DNA from: Lentzea albidocapillata
Lineage (GTDB): Bacteria > Actinomycetota > Actinomycetes > Mycobacteriales > Pseudonocardiaceae
Assembly: GCF_000719115.1 (NCBI RefSeq)
Contig: NZ_JOEA01000001.1
Coordinates: forward strand, 124,001-188,000
Length of the DNA: 64,000 nucleotides
Direction: 5' to 3'
Notes under the pieces: generated by a model
Told to the model about the DNA's origin: nothing
The model's database searches: none
The model's input: the letters and a program-made list of their open reading frames with translations, nothing else
Made by a program: the position numbers and the translations under genes
Shown: one piece after another, positions 36,537 through 45,267 of the stretch
How the letters are laid out: every line of letters begins with the position of its first letter
Numbering within the stretch: position 1 is the first letter of the stretch

Positions 36537-36962
36537 GTGTCCCCTGTCAATGTTGCGGTCCACATCGAGGTCCAGACGTTCTACGCCCAGCAGATGCGGC
36601 TGCTCGACGCGCTGGACGTGGAGGGCTACGCCCAGACGTTCACCGAGGACGGGGTCACCGACCACGCCCACCGGAGCGAGAAGGTCGAGGGCCGGGCGGC
36701 CCTGATCGCCGGCGCCAGCGCCGCGCTGCCCCGTTACAAGGGCGTCGCCGTGCGGCACTGGAACGACCACTACCTGATCGAAGAGGTCGATGAGAACACC
36801 CTGAACGTCAGCTACGCGTCGCTCGTCACCCGCACGACCGCCGAGGGCGTGGTCAGCTTCGAGCCGACCTTCTCCATCGAGGACGTGCTCGTGCGCATCG
36901 ACGGGAAGCTCTACACCAAGTCCCGCACGATTCACCGCGACCTGCCTGTTCAGGCTGCGTGA
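36537..36962 (+). CDS. SnoaL-like / NTF2-fold protein
   Basis: 141 residues with the NTF2-like pattern: HIEVQTFYAQQMRLLDALDV, YAQTFTEDGVTDHAHRSEKV and GRAALIAGASAALPRYKG, then beta strands ending LYTKSRTIHRDLPVQ. Family members include polyketide cyclases, hydroxylase partners and steroid-isomerase-like enzymes. It is 21 bp upstream of a flavin-dependent oxygenase, so it may act on the same intermediate. GTG start at 36537. Confidence 0.8.
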   Translation: MSPVNVAVHIEVQTFYAQQMRLLDALDVEGYAQTFTEDGVTDHAHRSEKVEGRAALIAGASAALPRYKGVAVRHWNDHYLIEEVDENTLNVSYASLVTRTTAEGVVSFEPTFSIEDVLVRIDGKLYTKSRTIHRDLPVQAA

Positions 36963-36983
36963 CGTTCATCAGGAGGTGACGAG

Positions 36984-38063
36984 GTGACTGCTCAATACAC
37001 CGGGCTGGCCGCAGCCGCGGAGAAGGTGAAGCTGATCGCCGCGGAACACGCGGCCGAGGCCGACGCCACCCGCAGGCTGGCTCCCGAGGTCGTGGAGGCA
37101 CTGCGCGAAGCCGGGTTCGCGCGGCACTTCGTCGCAGCCGGACGCGGTGGCTCGGAAGGCACCTTCGCGGAACTGACCGAGGCCGTCCTCACCGTGGGTC
37201 AGGGCTGTTCGGCCGCGGCGTGGTGCGCGTCGCTGTCGGCGTTCTCGTCGCGGTTCGCGGGGCTGCTGCCCGAACAGGGCCACGACGAGATCTGGGCGTC
37301 CGGACCCGACACGTTCGTCGTGACCGGCCTGCCGCCCATGGGCAAGGGCGCGAAGGTGGACGGCGGGCACCGGCTCGGCGGTCGGTGGACCTACGTCAGC
37401 GGCGTGGACTTCGCCGACTGGGCGCTGCTGTGCGGCATGGTCGGCGAGGAAGGTCGCTTCTTCGCGGTGCCCCGTAAGGACTTCACCGTCCTCGAGACGT
37501 GGGACAGCGTCGGCATGAAGGCCACCAGCAGCCATTCGGTCGTGATGGACGACGTCTTCGTGCCGTCCCACCTCTCGTTCGACCGGGCGGCTCTCATCAC
37601 CGGCACCAGCTGGTCTCCGGTGCCGAGCCACAACGTCCCGTTCCAGGCGGTCGGCGGCCTCACGTTCGCCGCTCCGGCCGTCGGTGCGGCGATGGGGGCA
37701 CTTGACGCGTGCGTTGCGGTGCTGTCGGGGAAGAAGCAGTCCGTGACGTCCGCGGTCGACCTGGTCCGCGCGTCGGGTCAGGTCGAGTCGGCGAGACTGC
37801 TCGTGCAGCAGAACGCCAAGGTGCTCGACGACCGCGAGTTCACCCCGGCCGCGATGGCGCGCAACGAGCGCAACGGCGCCTACGCGGCCGAGGTCCTGGT
37901 CGACGCGGTCGGCGGCCTGGTGCGGGCCGCCGGCACCAGCGGACTCGCGGAAGGTGCTGCGCTGCAACGGTTCTGGCGTGACGTGGTGAGCTGCTCCAGC
38001 CACGTCGCGCTGCGGTACGAGACCGCGTCCGTGCGCACCTATCCGGCGTCGCTGTACGGCTGA
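36984..38063 (+). CDS. Flavin-dependent monooxygenase of the acyl-CoA dehydrogenase fold
   Basis: 359 residues. The helical N-terminus (AAAAEKVKLIAAEHAAEADA, RLAPEVVEALREAGFARHFV) and VGQGCSAAAWCASLSAF resemble the HsaA / ActVA-ORF5 / DszC group. That group hydroxylates aromatic substrates using reduced FMN from a separate reductase. The typical FSGVD-like strand is WTYVSGVDFADWALL. The Glu base of true acyl-CoA dehydrogenases is not evident. It is preceded by a SnoaL-like gene; AGGAGGTG lies upstream of the GTG. The flavin reductase partner is not obvious nearby. Confidence 0.82.
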   Translation: MTAQYTGLAAAAEKVKLIAAEHAAEADATRRLAPEVVEALREAGFARHFVAAGRGGSEGTFAELTEAVLTVGQGCSAAAWCASLSAFSSRFAGLLPEQGHDEIWASGPDTFVVTGLPPMGKGAKVDGGHRLGGRWTYVSGVDFADWALLCGMVGEEGRFFAVPRKDFTVLETWDSVGMKATSSHSVVMDDVFVPSHLSFDRAALITGTSWSPVPSHNVPFQAVGGLTFAAPAVGAAMGALDACVAVLSGKKQSVTSAVDLVRASGQVESARLLVQQNAKVLDDREFTPAAMARNERNGAYAAEVLVDAVGGLVRAAGTSGLAEGAALQRFWRDVVSCSSHVALRYETASVRTYPASLYG

Positions 38064-38076
38064 CCCGGAATCGACA

Positions 38077-38111
38077 GGCCCTGGTGCCCACCTCCCCGGC
38101 ACCAGGGCCTT
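38077..38111 (+). terminator. Terminator after the monooxygenase
   Basis: A 13-bp perfect stem (AGGCCCTGGTGCC at 38077-38089, complement at 38099-38111) with a 9-nt loop. About 200 bp of apparently empty, presumably promoter-bearing sequence follows before the exporter gene. Confidence 0.78.
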
Positions 38112-38309
38112 CGGCATGCGCCCGAAACGCTCCGCCGCGACCTGACCGGGACTCAAGCGGAGGGGATCACCCTGAAGGTCATCGACCGGCAGTCGTTTTT
38201 CAGGCAGGAGGTGGGACCTCGTTCAACTCGACCGGCATTCCGCCACACCGAGTAGTCCTGAGCCATCGCCTGTCGTGCGCAGCGAAATCAAGTCCTCTGA
38301 GGAGAAATC

Positions 38310-40058
38310 GTGACCTCCACCAACACCAACCACGACCTGGAGTCGTCGTCGGCGACTGCCGGCGCGCAGGCGGCTCCGGTCGTTGACGCGCCGGCGGCCG
38401 ATCCGCGTCGCTGGATAGCGTTCATCATCATGACCGTCGCGACGTTCATGGACATGCTGGACGGCAGCATCGTCAACGTCGCACTGCCCGCGATCCAGCA
38501 CGGCATGGGCGCGAGCTTCGTGCAGCTGCAGTGGATCACCGCCGGTTACGTGTTCGCGTTCGCGCTCACACTGATCACCGGTGGCCGTCTCGGCGACATC
38601 TACGGGCGTCGCAAGATGTTCCAGCTCGGCGTGCTCGGCTTCATCGTCACGTCGTTCCTGTGCGGCATCGCCACCAACCCCGAGATGCTCGTGGCCTCCC
38701 GCCTCGCGCAGGGTCTTGCGGCCGGCCTGATGGTCCCGCAGGTCATGTCGATCATCCACGTCACCTTCCCCGACAAGGAGAAGGGCGCGGTCTTCGCCAT
38801 CCAGGGCACCATCGGTGGTCTCGCGGCCACGATCGCACCGCTCGTCGGTGGCGTGCTCGTCGCCGCGAACATCTTCGACTGGGGCTGGCGGACGATCTTC
38901 CTGGTCAACGTCCCGATCGGCATCATCGGCTACGTCCTCGGCTGGAAGTACATCAACGAGTCGAAGGCGCCGAGCCGCATCAGGCTCGACCTGATCGGTG
39001 TCGTCATCGCGACCTTCAGCCTCACGGCCCTGCTGTTCCCGCTGACCTTCGGCCGTGAGATGGACTGGCCGGCATGGGGCTTCGTGCTGATGGCCGCGTC
39101 CGTCGTGGGCTTCGTCGGCTTCGTCGCCTACGAGCGTGCCAAGCAGCGCAAGGACGGCATGCCGCTCGTGCCGCTGAGCCTGTTCAAGTCCCGCAGCTTC
39201 TCCGCGGCCCTCGCGCTGATGCTGGGCATGTTCAGCTTCACCGGCATGTTCATGCTGGCGCTCTACCTGTACCTGCAGGAGGGTCTGGGCTTCTCGCCGC
39301 TGCGGACCGGTGTCACGCTGCTGGCGTTCTGCATCGGTGCCTTCATCACCGCGTCGGCCTCGGTCATCGCGCTGGTGCCGAAGTTCGGCCGCGCCGTCCT
39401 ACAGGTCGGTGCCGTCGTGATCGCCGTCGGTGTCGCGGTGATGCTGCTGACGGTCAGCCCCGGCATCACCAGCTGGGGCCTGGTGCCCGGGCTGCTGCTG
39501 ATCGGCCTCGGCTTCGGTATGACCGCCACCCCGATCGCGCTGTTCGCCCTGCAGGAGGTGCCGCACAAGGACGCGGGTGCGGCATCCGGCCTGATCAACA
39601 CCAAGCAGCAGCTCGGTTTCGCGGTCGGCATCTCGATCGTGACCCTGGCGTTCTTCGCTCCGCTGGCCTCCAACGGCGCGGCCAACGCGGAGTCGCTGGC
39701 CCCGCAGGTCCGCCAGGAACTCGTGGCCGCCGGTGTCGCCGACGCCAAGGCCACCGAGCTCGCGGGCGCCTTCCAGTCCTGTGCCGCCACCACGTTCGCC
39801 GGCAAGCCCGAGGCCGCGGCGTGCGCGGCGGTGCAGAACGACCCGCAGGCCAAGGCGATCGCCGGCAAGTACTCGCACCAGGCCGCGGGCCAGTCCTTCA
39901 CGGACGCGTTCCGCACCACGCTGTACGTCGGCTTCGGCTTCGCCGCACTGGCGCTGCTGCTCGCCTCCTTCCTGCCTCGCTGGCTGAAGCAGGAGGAGTG
40001 GGGCGCGCCGGCCGAGGAAGCCTCTGAGGAGGGTTCCGAGGAGACCGCGAAGGCGTAG
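38310..40058 (+). CDS. MFS exporter, EmrB/QacA (DHA2) family
   Basis: 582 residues with 14 predicted membrane helices. Signature motifs are FMDMLDGSIVNVALPAIQHG in helix 1, GGRLGDIYGRRKMFQ after helix 2 and GIRxxxT-like KQQLGFAVGISIV later. A long outer loop between the last helices carries a Cys pair (SCAATTF, AACAAV). It exports drugs or the cluster product by proton antiport. The GTG start has GAGGAG upstream. The C-terminus is acidic. Two strong hairpins follow. Confidence 0.92.
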   Translation: MTSTNTNHDLESSSATAGAQAAPVVDAPAADPRRWIAFIIMTVATFMDMLDGSIVNVALPAIQHGMGASFVQLQWITAGYVFAFALTLITGGRLGDIYGRRKMFQLGVLGFIVTSFLCGIATNPEMLVASRLAQGLAAGLMVPQVMSIIHVTFPDKEKGAVFAIQGTIGGLAATIAPLVGGVLVAANIFDWGWRTIFLVNVPIGIIGYVLGWKYINESKAPSRIRLDLIGVVIATFSLTALLFPLTFGREMDWPAWGFVLMAASVVGFVGFVAYERAKQRKDGMPLVPLSLFKSRSFSAALALMLGMFSFTGMFMLALYLYLQEGLGFSPLRTGVTLLAFCIGAFITASASVIALVPKFGRAVLQVGAVVIAVGVAVMLLTVSPGITSWGLVPGLLLIGLGFGMTATPIALFALQEVPHKDAGAASGLINTKQQLGFAVGISIVTLAFFAPLASNGAANAESLAPQVRQELVAAGVADAKATELAGAFQSCAATTFAGKPEAAACAAVQNDPQAKAIAGKYSHQAAGQSFTDAFRTTLYVGFGFAALALLLASFLPRWLKQEEWGAPAEEASEEGSEETAKA

Positions 40059-40072
40059 TTCCTCCCAGCTGG

Positions 40073-40115
40073 AAGCCCCGGGGCCCCAGGCGATCCGCCT
40101 GGGGCCCCGGGGCTT
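40073..40115 (+). terminator. Terminator of the exporter gene
   Basis: A 20-bp perfect stem (40073-40092 with 40096-40115, core GCCCCGGGGCCCCAGGCG) and a 3-nt loop. It is one of the longest hairpins in the window. Confidence 0.88.
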
Positions 40116-40129
40116 GTTCCCGGTACGTC

Positions 40130-40162
40130 AGAAGGCCCCTCGCGGACTGCGAGGGGCCTTCT
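40130..40162 (-). terminator. Terminator of the secreted protein gene
   Basis: A 14-bp perfect stem (AGAAGGCCCCTCGC at 40130-40143, complement at 40149-40162), 13 bp past the convergent secreted-protein gene. Confidence 0.82.
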
Positions 40163-40175
40163 GGCAGGAGGAGCT

Positions 40176-40649
40176 TCAGATGCGCTTGGCGTCGCCGTCG
40201 ACGTTGACGGGACCCTGCCACGGGGAGCCGTCGTTCATGTTGATGTAGGTGTGCGCCTTGGTGGTGAACTTCTTCTTGTTCGCGCTGATCTTGCCCAGGT
40301 GGCTCGCGTTGATCGAGCCGACGGGGTTGCCGTTCCCGTCGCGGTGGGCGTGGTGCGTGATCCAGAAGCTGAACTGGCCGTCCTTCTGGGCGGTCCAGAC
40401 GCCCCGGCCCTCGAGCTCGTCGGGGTAGCCGGGCTTGGTCACGCAGTGCAGCTGGTAGTCGGCGGTGAAGTCGCAGAACAGCGGCGTGAGCAGCGGCGGT
40501 TCCTCGATGTGGATGGTGACCGTGAGGTCCCAGCGGCCGACGAGCGCGTTCTCGTAGTCGGGCTTCGCGGTGGCACCAGCGGCGGCGACGACGGGGACTG
40601 CCAGCGCAACGGCGGCCACGGCGGCCAGTGCCTTCTTGCGGACGTTCAT
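40176..40649 (-). CDS. Secreted small barrel-like protein (GxW family)
   Basis: 157 residues with a signal peptide (MNVRKKALAAVAAVALAVPV, cleavage near ATA/KPD). The mature part starts LVGRWDLTVTIHIEE and continues with paired strands, FCDFTADYQLHC (two Cys), GRGVWTAQKDGQFSFWITHH. The order GxW, F-strand, GxW-x7-FxF is shared with two other small proteins of this cluster (43.8 and 51.5 kb). A calycin-like beta barrel is plausible. The function is unknown. Confidence 0.72.
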   Translation of the reverse strand: MNVRKKALAAVAAVALAVPVVAAAGATAKPDYENALVGRWDLTVTIHIEEPPLLTPLFCDFTADYQLHCVTKPGYPDELEGRGVWTAQKDGQFSFWITHHAHRDGNGNPVGSINASHLGKISANKKKFTTKAHTYINMNDGSPWQGPVNVDGDAKRI

Positions 40650-40792
40650 GGGGGATGCGCCTCCGATGAGGTGGGGCAGCGGACGCGCTGAGTGTTGTTC
40701 GAGCAGCTCAAACACCCCTGTAGCGCCAGTTGTGGCCCGAGCTGGCTTCGAGGCGCGTTGCGGAGGATGAGCGAAATGAGAGGAGCTGGCGC

Positions 40793-42271
40793 ATGTCTGC
40801 AACGGTGACCGACGCGTTCCGCTGCCGGGCGGCCAGAACGCCTGACGCGGTGGCGCTGTCCGCGGAACAGGGGTCCCTGAGCTATGCCGAGCTGGACAGG
40901 TGGTCGGACGCCCTGGCCGGTGAGCTCGTCGAGTCCGGAGTGCGGCCCGGCGACCGGGTCGCGGTGTGCCTGGAACGGTCGCCGCAGCTCGTCGTCGCGC
41001 TGCTGGGAGTGCTCAAGGCGGGCGCGGCGTACGTGCCGATCGACCCGGAGGACCCCGAGTCACGGGTCTCCATGATGCTCGCGGACGCCCAGGTGTCGCT
41101 CGTCGTGGGCCGGTTCTTCGCCGGTTACACCACGCTGAAGGTGCCCGCGCTCTCCGGTGGATCCACAGTGGAGCTTCCGCGAGTCGCTCCGGAGGATGCC
41201 GCCTACCTGATGTTCACCTCGGGATCCACGGGCAGGCCGAAGGCCGTGACGGTGGAACACCGCAACATCGCGAACCTGGTCACGGATCCCAACTACGCCG
41301 ACATCACCGCCGGCGACCGGATGTTGCAGCTCGCCACGGTCGCCTTCGACGCCGCCACGTTCGAGATCTGGGGCGCTCTGCTCAACGGCGCTCGCCTGGT
41401 CGTCGCGCCGCCCGGTGTGGTGCAGGCGGAAGAACTCGGTGACCTCCTGCGCGTCAACGAGGTCAGCATCCTGTTCCTCACCGCGGCACTCTTCCACCGG
41501 CAGATCGACGTCGACGTCCACGCGTTCAAGGGCCTGCACACGATCATGTCCGGTGGCGACGTGCTCTCCGTGCCGCACATCCGGCGGTTGCGGGAAGTGC
41601 TGCCGGAGCTGCAGATCATCAACTGCTACGGCCCCACCGAGGCCACCACGTTCGTCACCTGCCACCGCATCGGCGCAGACGAGGAGCTTGGCGGCGCCGT
41701 CCCGATCGGCAGCTGCGTGCAGAACTGCGACGTCGTCATCGTGGACGACGAGGGACGGCCGGCGCCGGTGGGCGAGCCGGGTGAGTTGTGGATCGGCGGC
41801 GCGCAGGTGGCGCGCGGCTACTGGAAGCGGCCGGACCTCACGGACGAGAAGTTCGTGCGCGGCAGCTGGAACGGCGAACGCTACTACCGCACCGGCGACC
41901 AGGCGCGAAAGCGCGCTGATGGGGTCGTGGAGTTCCTCGGCCGGATCGACGACCAGTTCAAGCTGCGCGGGTTCCGGATCGAGCCGGGTGAGGTCGAGAA
42001 CGCGCTGACCGAGCACCCGCAGGTCCGCACCGCCGCGGTCAGCCTCCGCGCGCACCCCAGCGGTGACCGCAGGCTGATCGCGTGGGTCGTGAAGTCCGGT
42101 GAGGAACTGGACAAGCGGGCGCTGAAGGCCCACATGCGCGCGACCATGCCCGAGCACATGGTGCCGGCCGGGTTCGTCGTCGTGGACGAACTGCCGATCA
42201 CGAACAACGGCAAGACCGACCGCAAGGCGCTGCCGGAACCGGACTGGAACTCGAAGTCGCTCTACATCTGA
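40793..42271 (+). CDS. Stand-alone NRPS adenylation domain, Val/Ile-like pocket
   Basis: 492 residues, one A domain with no condensation or carrier domain. Core motifs are A3 LMFTSGSTGRPKAVTVEH, A5 NCYGPTEATT, A7 YRTGDQARK and A10 TNNGKTDRKALPEPD with the catalytic Lys. By hand alignment to the Phe-A domain, the pocket reads D-A-F-F-M-G-C-T-F-K, close to known Val and Ile codes. It probably loads the separate carrier protein at 43.4 kb. The ATG at 40793 has GAGGAG upstream. The ilvBN-like genes could supply the amino acid. Confidence 0.9.
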   Translation: MSATVTDAFRCRAARTPDAVALSAEQGSLSYAELDRWSDALAGELVESGVRPGDRVAVCLERSPQLVVALLGVLKAGAAYVPIDPEDPESRVSMMLADAQVSLVVGRFFAGYTTLKVPALSGGSTVELPRVAPEDAAYLMFTSGSTGRPKAVTVEHRNIANLVTDPNYADITAGDRMLQLATVAFDAATFEIWGALLNGARLVVAPPGVVQAEELGDLLRVNEVSILFLTAALFHRQIDVDVHAFKGLHTIMSGGDVLSVPHIRRLREVLPELQIINCYGPTEATTFVTCHRIGADEELGGAVPIGSCVQNCDVVIVDDEGRPAPVGEPGELWIGGAQVARGYWKRPDLTDEKFVRGSWNGERYYRTGDQARKRADGVVEFLGRIDDQFKLRGFRIEPGEVENALTEHPQVRTAAVSLRAHPSGDRRLIAWVVKSGEELDKRALKAHMRATMPEHMVPAGFVVVDELPITNNGKTDRKALPEPDWNSKSLYI

Positions 42272-42281
42272 ACCCATGCGA

Positions 42282-42316
42282 AAAGGAGGCGGGCTCGTGA
42301 GGAGCCCGCCTCCTTT
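42282..42316. terminator. Terminator between A-domain and KASIII-like genes
   Basis: A 15-bp perfect stem (AAAGGAGGCGGGCTC at 42282-42296, complement at 42302-42316) with a 5-nt loop between convergent genes. Confidence 0.87.
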
Positions 42317-42324
42317 CGCGTTTT

Positions 42325-43365
42325 CTAGACCCAGGAGGGAACTTCGAGGATCTCGATCACGGCCGCGGTCCAGACGTACCCCGCGCCGGAGGACTGCAGG
42401 ACGATCAGGTCACCCGGCTGCGGGTCGCGCTCGGCCAGCACGTGGTCGAGGCCCAGGGCGATGTCCGCGGTGCCGACCATGCTGTACTGCTTGGCCCAGT
42501 CGTACGTGGTGGAGGCCCGGTCGACGCCCAGCAGTCCGCAGATGCCGTGCGTGACGATGGTCTCCGCGAGCTGCTGGTGCAGGAAGAAGCGCGCGTCGGC
42601 GAGTTCGATCTCCGCCTCGTACAGCGCCATCTTGAGCGAGTGCCGCACTCCGCCGCCGATGCGCGAGATCATGTCGTCGAGGTCGACGTCGGCGTTCTGG
42701 AGGAAGTCCTCGACGCCGCTGTTGAGCTGCAGGGTCTGGCCGTCCGCGAACGGCCCCGTGGTCCACTCCTGGTAGCCGCGCGACATCTGCTCGAGCGTCG
42801 AGTCGGCGTGCGAGTGGATCGAGCGGACTCGGGCGAAGCCGGAACGGTTCGACAGGACGAGCGCCCCCGCGCCGTCGCCGTTGACGTTCTGCTCCTCCGA
42901 CGCCCACCGGTCGAAGTAGGGCAGGTGGAACGCGTCGCCCGCGGTCACCAGCGCCGCCGGCAGGTCCCGGTGCGAAGAGAGGTACGAGGCGGCCAGGTCC
43001 ACCGCGGCCATCAAGCCGTTGCAGCCCTGCTTGACCTCGAAGGCCGGTCCGGTGCCGCCGACCGTGTTGGCCTGCACGTAACTCGCCGGCGTCCACAGGT
43101 CGAGTCCCTGGTGGGACAGGGAGGCGTGCACGGTCAGGCCGAAGTCGAGCGGGCTCAGGCCGGAGCGCTCCACCGCTTCCAGACCCGCCTTCGCCGCCAT
43201 GACGGGGCCGGTCTCACCGGGAGCGGCGACCCGCAGCTCCCGATAGCCGTTCATGGCCTTCTTCTCTTCTGTGTACCGGCCGGCCGCGATGGCGTCGTCC
43301 ACCGTCTCGACCTGCTCGGGCAGGTATGTGCCCACACCGGCGATGTACAGGTCATTCCATCGCAT
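42325..43365 (-). CDS. KASIII-like acyltransferase with Cys-His-Asp triad
   Basis: 346 residues with the thiolase fold of FabH. The nucleophile is Cys115 in VKQGCNGLMAAVDLA, the His is His263 in FLHQQLAET, and the place of the FabH Asn is Asp301 in VGTADIALGL. A Cys-His-Asp triad is the mark of CerJ-type enzymes, which move acyl groups to O or N or between carriers rather than make C-C bonds. It lies 9 bp downstream of the carrier-protein gene, in the same operon, so I infer it takes its acyl group from that carrier. Confidence 0.88.
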   Translation of the reverse strand: MRWNDLYIAGVGTYLPEQVETVDDAIAAGRYTEEKKAMNGYRELRVAAPGETGPVMAAKAGLEAVERSGLSPLDFGLTVHASLSHQGLDLWTPASYVQANTVGGTGPAFEVKQGCNGLMAAVDLAASYLSSHRDLPAALVTAGDAFHLPYFDRWASEEQNVNGDGAGALVLSNRSGFARVRSIHSHADSTLEQMSRGYQEWTTGPFADGQTLQLNSGVEDFLQNADVDLDDMISRIGGGVRHSLKMALYEAEIELADARFFLHQQLAETIVTHGICGLLGVDRASTTYDWAKQYSMVGTADIALGLDHVLAERDPQPGDLIVLQSSGAGYVWTAAVIEILEVPSWV

Positions 43366-43374
43366 CTCGAACTC

Positions 43375-43620
43375 CTAGGCTGCCTGGTCCAGGTGCTTGG
43401 CGACGGCACGCGCCGTCGGGTCCTCGTAGAAGCTGCGCAACGGGACGCGGATGCCGTACCGCTCGTGGACCTGCTTGACCAGCTTCGACGCAAGCAGCGA
43501 ATGGCCTCCCAGATCGAAGAAGTGGTCGTCAGGCTCGATCCCCGGTACCCCGAGCACCTCCCCGAACAGGTCGCAGAGCTCTGTCTCGCGTTCGGCCACG
43601 GCGTCCTCCTGCCAGCTCAT
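43375..43620 (-). CDS. Discrete peptidyl/acyl carrier protein
   Basis: 81 residues with phosphopantetheine Ser41 in HFFDLGGHSLLASKLVKQV; GGHSL is typical of peptidyl carriers, unlike the DIDSLS of AcpP. The ATG at 43620 gives the normal size. It is co-transcribed with the KASIII-like gene and lies opposite the adenylation-domain gene. Together they make a three-part loading system: A domain, carrier and acyltransferase. Confidence 0.92.
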   Translation of the reverse strand: MSWQEDAVAERETELCDLFGEVLGVPGIEPDDHFFDLGGHSLLASKLVKQVHERYGIRVPLRSFYEDPTARAVAKHLDQAA

Positions 43621-43771
43621 GAGTAACGAGAACTTTGCGTTACCCGGGTCGAGATGAGCTTGGGCCGCAACGGAAAACCGCGCGTTCGAGCCGTTCTGGA
43701 GTTTGGACCGAGGACGATCGTCCACCGTTGCGCGCGTCCGTCGCACGCAACCCGGATTGGGAGCCACACAG

Positions 43772-44224
43772 ATGCAGACGTTCACTCCGAAACGTTCGGC
43801 CTTCTTCGCGCGCACAGGAGCCATCACCGCCGTGGTCCTGCTTGCCTTGTCCGGCACCGTGACCGCGGCGCACGCGACCTGCACACCGCTCGGCACGTGG
43901 ACCGGGTACGTGACCCGGACGGACGGGGACCACCCGACCAAGCTGCAGTTCAAGGCCAACGGCAAGGTGTTCGTCACCAACGAGCAGAACACGACCACGC
44001 AGGGCAACTGGTGGTCGACCGGCGTGAACAAGTTCCACTACAAGTTCCGCGGGGAGAAGGTCTACGACGAGAACGGCGCCTACTTCGCCTATGTCGACTT
44101 CGACCAGGACGCCGTCCAAAGTGGACCGGACAACTTCACCAGCTCCGGCCCGTCCACGTTCTTCCTCGCGGACGGCACGAACCTGGGCACGTCCGACATC
44201 ACGTTCACGATGGTTCGCGGGTAA
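43772..44224 (+). CDS. Secreted small barrel-like protein (GxW family)
   Basis: 150 residues with a signal peptide (ARTGAITAVVLLALSGTVTA, cleavage near AHA/TCT). The mature region is LGTWTGYVTRTDGD, KLQFKANGKVFVTNEQ, GNWWSTGVNKFHYKF and GAYFAYVDFDQD. The repeated pattern of GxW followed by F-x-Y/F strands is shared with 40.2 and 51.5 kb. It is divergent from the carrier-protein operon. The ATG at 43772 has GGGAG upstream. No enzymatic motif was recognised. Confidence 0.72.
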   Translation: MQTFTPKRSAFFARTGAITAVVLLALSGTVTAAHATCTPLGTWTGYVTRTDGDHPTKLQFKANGKVFVTNEQNTTTQGNWWSTGVNKFHYKFRGEKVYDENGAYFAYVDFDQDAVQSGPDNFTSSGPSTFFLADGTNLGTSDITFTMVRG

Positions 44225-44237
44225 CGCGCGCACGGAC

Positions 44238-44274
44238 GGAGCCGGGACGGGTCCGCCGCCCTCATCCCGGCTCC
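44238..44274. terminator. Hairpin between convergent genes
   Basis: A 10-bp perfect stem (GGAGCCGGGA at 44238-44247, TCCCGGCTCC at 44265-44274) with a 17-nt loop. Confidence 0.6.
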
Positions 44275-44287
44275 GGAACCGTGCGGG

Positions 44288-45124
44288 TCACACGAGGAAC
44301 GAAGCGTGCTCTTCCACCCACTGGCGGAACGTGCGGCCCGGCTTGCCGGTGATCCGCTCCGCCGTGGCACTGGTGTCCGCGACGACGCCGACCGCGGCCT
44401 CCCACTGGTTGAGCAGCGAGGTCAGGACGGGCGGCGGCACGAAGTTGCTCATCTGCGCCTCGCCCTCCTCCCGCGTCAGCCCGTTGATCACGAGCTTGCG
44501 GCCGAGCACCTCGCCGACGATCTCCAGCTCCTGGCGGAACGTCAGCGACTCGGGACCGGTGAGGTCGACGATCTCGTCCCGCAGCTTCTTCTCCGTCAAC
44601 GCGACCACGGCCACGTCGGCGATGTCGTCCTCGTGCACCGGGGCCACCTGCGCCTCGGGGAAGACCTGGTCGATCGTGTCGCCCTGCTGCAGCGAGTAGC
44701 TCCAGCCGAACGCGTTGCTCATGAAAGCGCCGGGCCGCAGGATCGTGTAGTTCAGCCCGGAGCCGGCCACCGCCTCCTCGACGAGCAGGTGGTGGTGTGC
44801 CAGCGGGTCCTGGTCCGCGCCCGGCAGGCCGACGGTGTTCGACGACAGCAGCACGACGTGCTCGACACCGGCCTTCTCGGCCTCGTCGAGGAACTTCACG
44901 ATGCCGTCCGGCTCGGCGTAGAGCAGCACCTTGGAGACGCCGGCGAGGGCCGAGACGAACGTCTCCGGGTCGTTGAGGTCGAGCGCGACGGTCTCCACAC
45001 CTTCTGGGACGTCGAGTTCCGCGGGATTTCGGCCGGACGCGCGGAGGCTGTGACCCGCCGCGTAAAGCCGCTGAAGCACGCGACGGCCCACGTTGCCGCG
45101 CGCCCCGGTGACGAGGATGGTCAT
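44288..45124 (-). CDS. NmrA-like NAD(P)-binding oxidoreductase
   Basis: 278 residues. The Rossmann motif is ILVTGARGNVGRRVLQRL, then VETVALDLNDPETF, HVVLLSSNTVGLPG and YTILRPGAFMSN. This is the atypical-SDR NmrA / azoreductase-like group, which often lacks the YxxxK pair. It could be a reductase acting on a quinone or enone of the pathway, or a redox sensor. The ATG at 45124 follows GGGAG. It is divergent from the first cluster P450. Confidence 0.83.
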   Translation of the reverse strand: MTILVTGARGNVGRRVLQRLYAAGHSLRASGRNPAELDVPEGVETVALDLNDPETFVSALAGVSKVLLYAEPDGIVKFLDEAEKAGVEHVVLLSSNTVGLPGADQDPLAHHHLLVEEAVAGSGLNYTILRPGAFMSNAFGWSYSLQQGDTIDQVFPEAQVAPVHEDDIADVAVVALTEKKLRDEIVDLTGPESLTFRQELEIVGEVLGRKLVINGLTREEGEAQMSNFVPPPVLTSLLNQWEAAVGVVADTSATAERITGKPGRTFRQWVEEHASFLV

Positions 45125-45267
45125 GTGGATCTCCCGAACTGGGGTGGTTCGCCTGGATGGCCGATCACGCTCAGCGTTCACCCGGTCACTCGAACGGCAC
45201 TAGATCGGGCTTCAGGCCAGGGCTCCTAACCTGCGGAAACACTGTCCACACATGCGAGGAGCGCACG

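Noticed and set aside
36984..38063. Acyl-CoA dehydrogenase of fatty-acid oxidation, or the prolyl-carrier dehydrogenase of pyrrole formation
   Set aside because: The sequence pattern fits two-component flavin monooxygenases better, no catalytic Glu is evident, and the A-domain pocket is not Pro-like.
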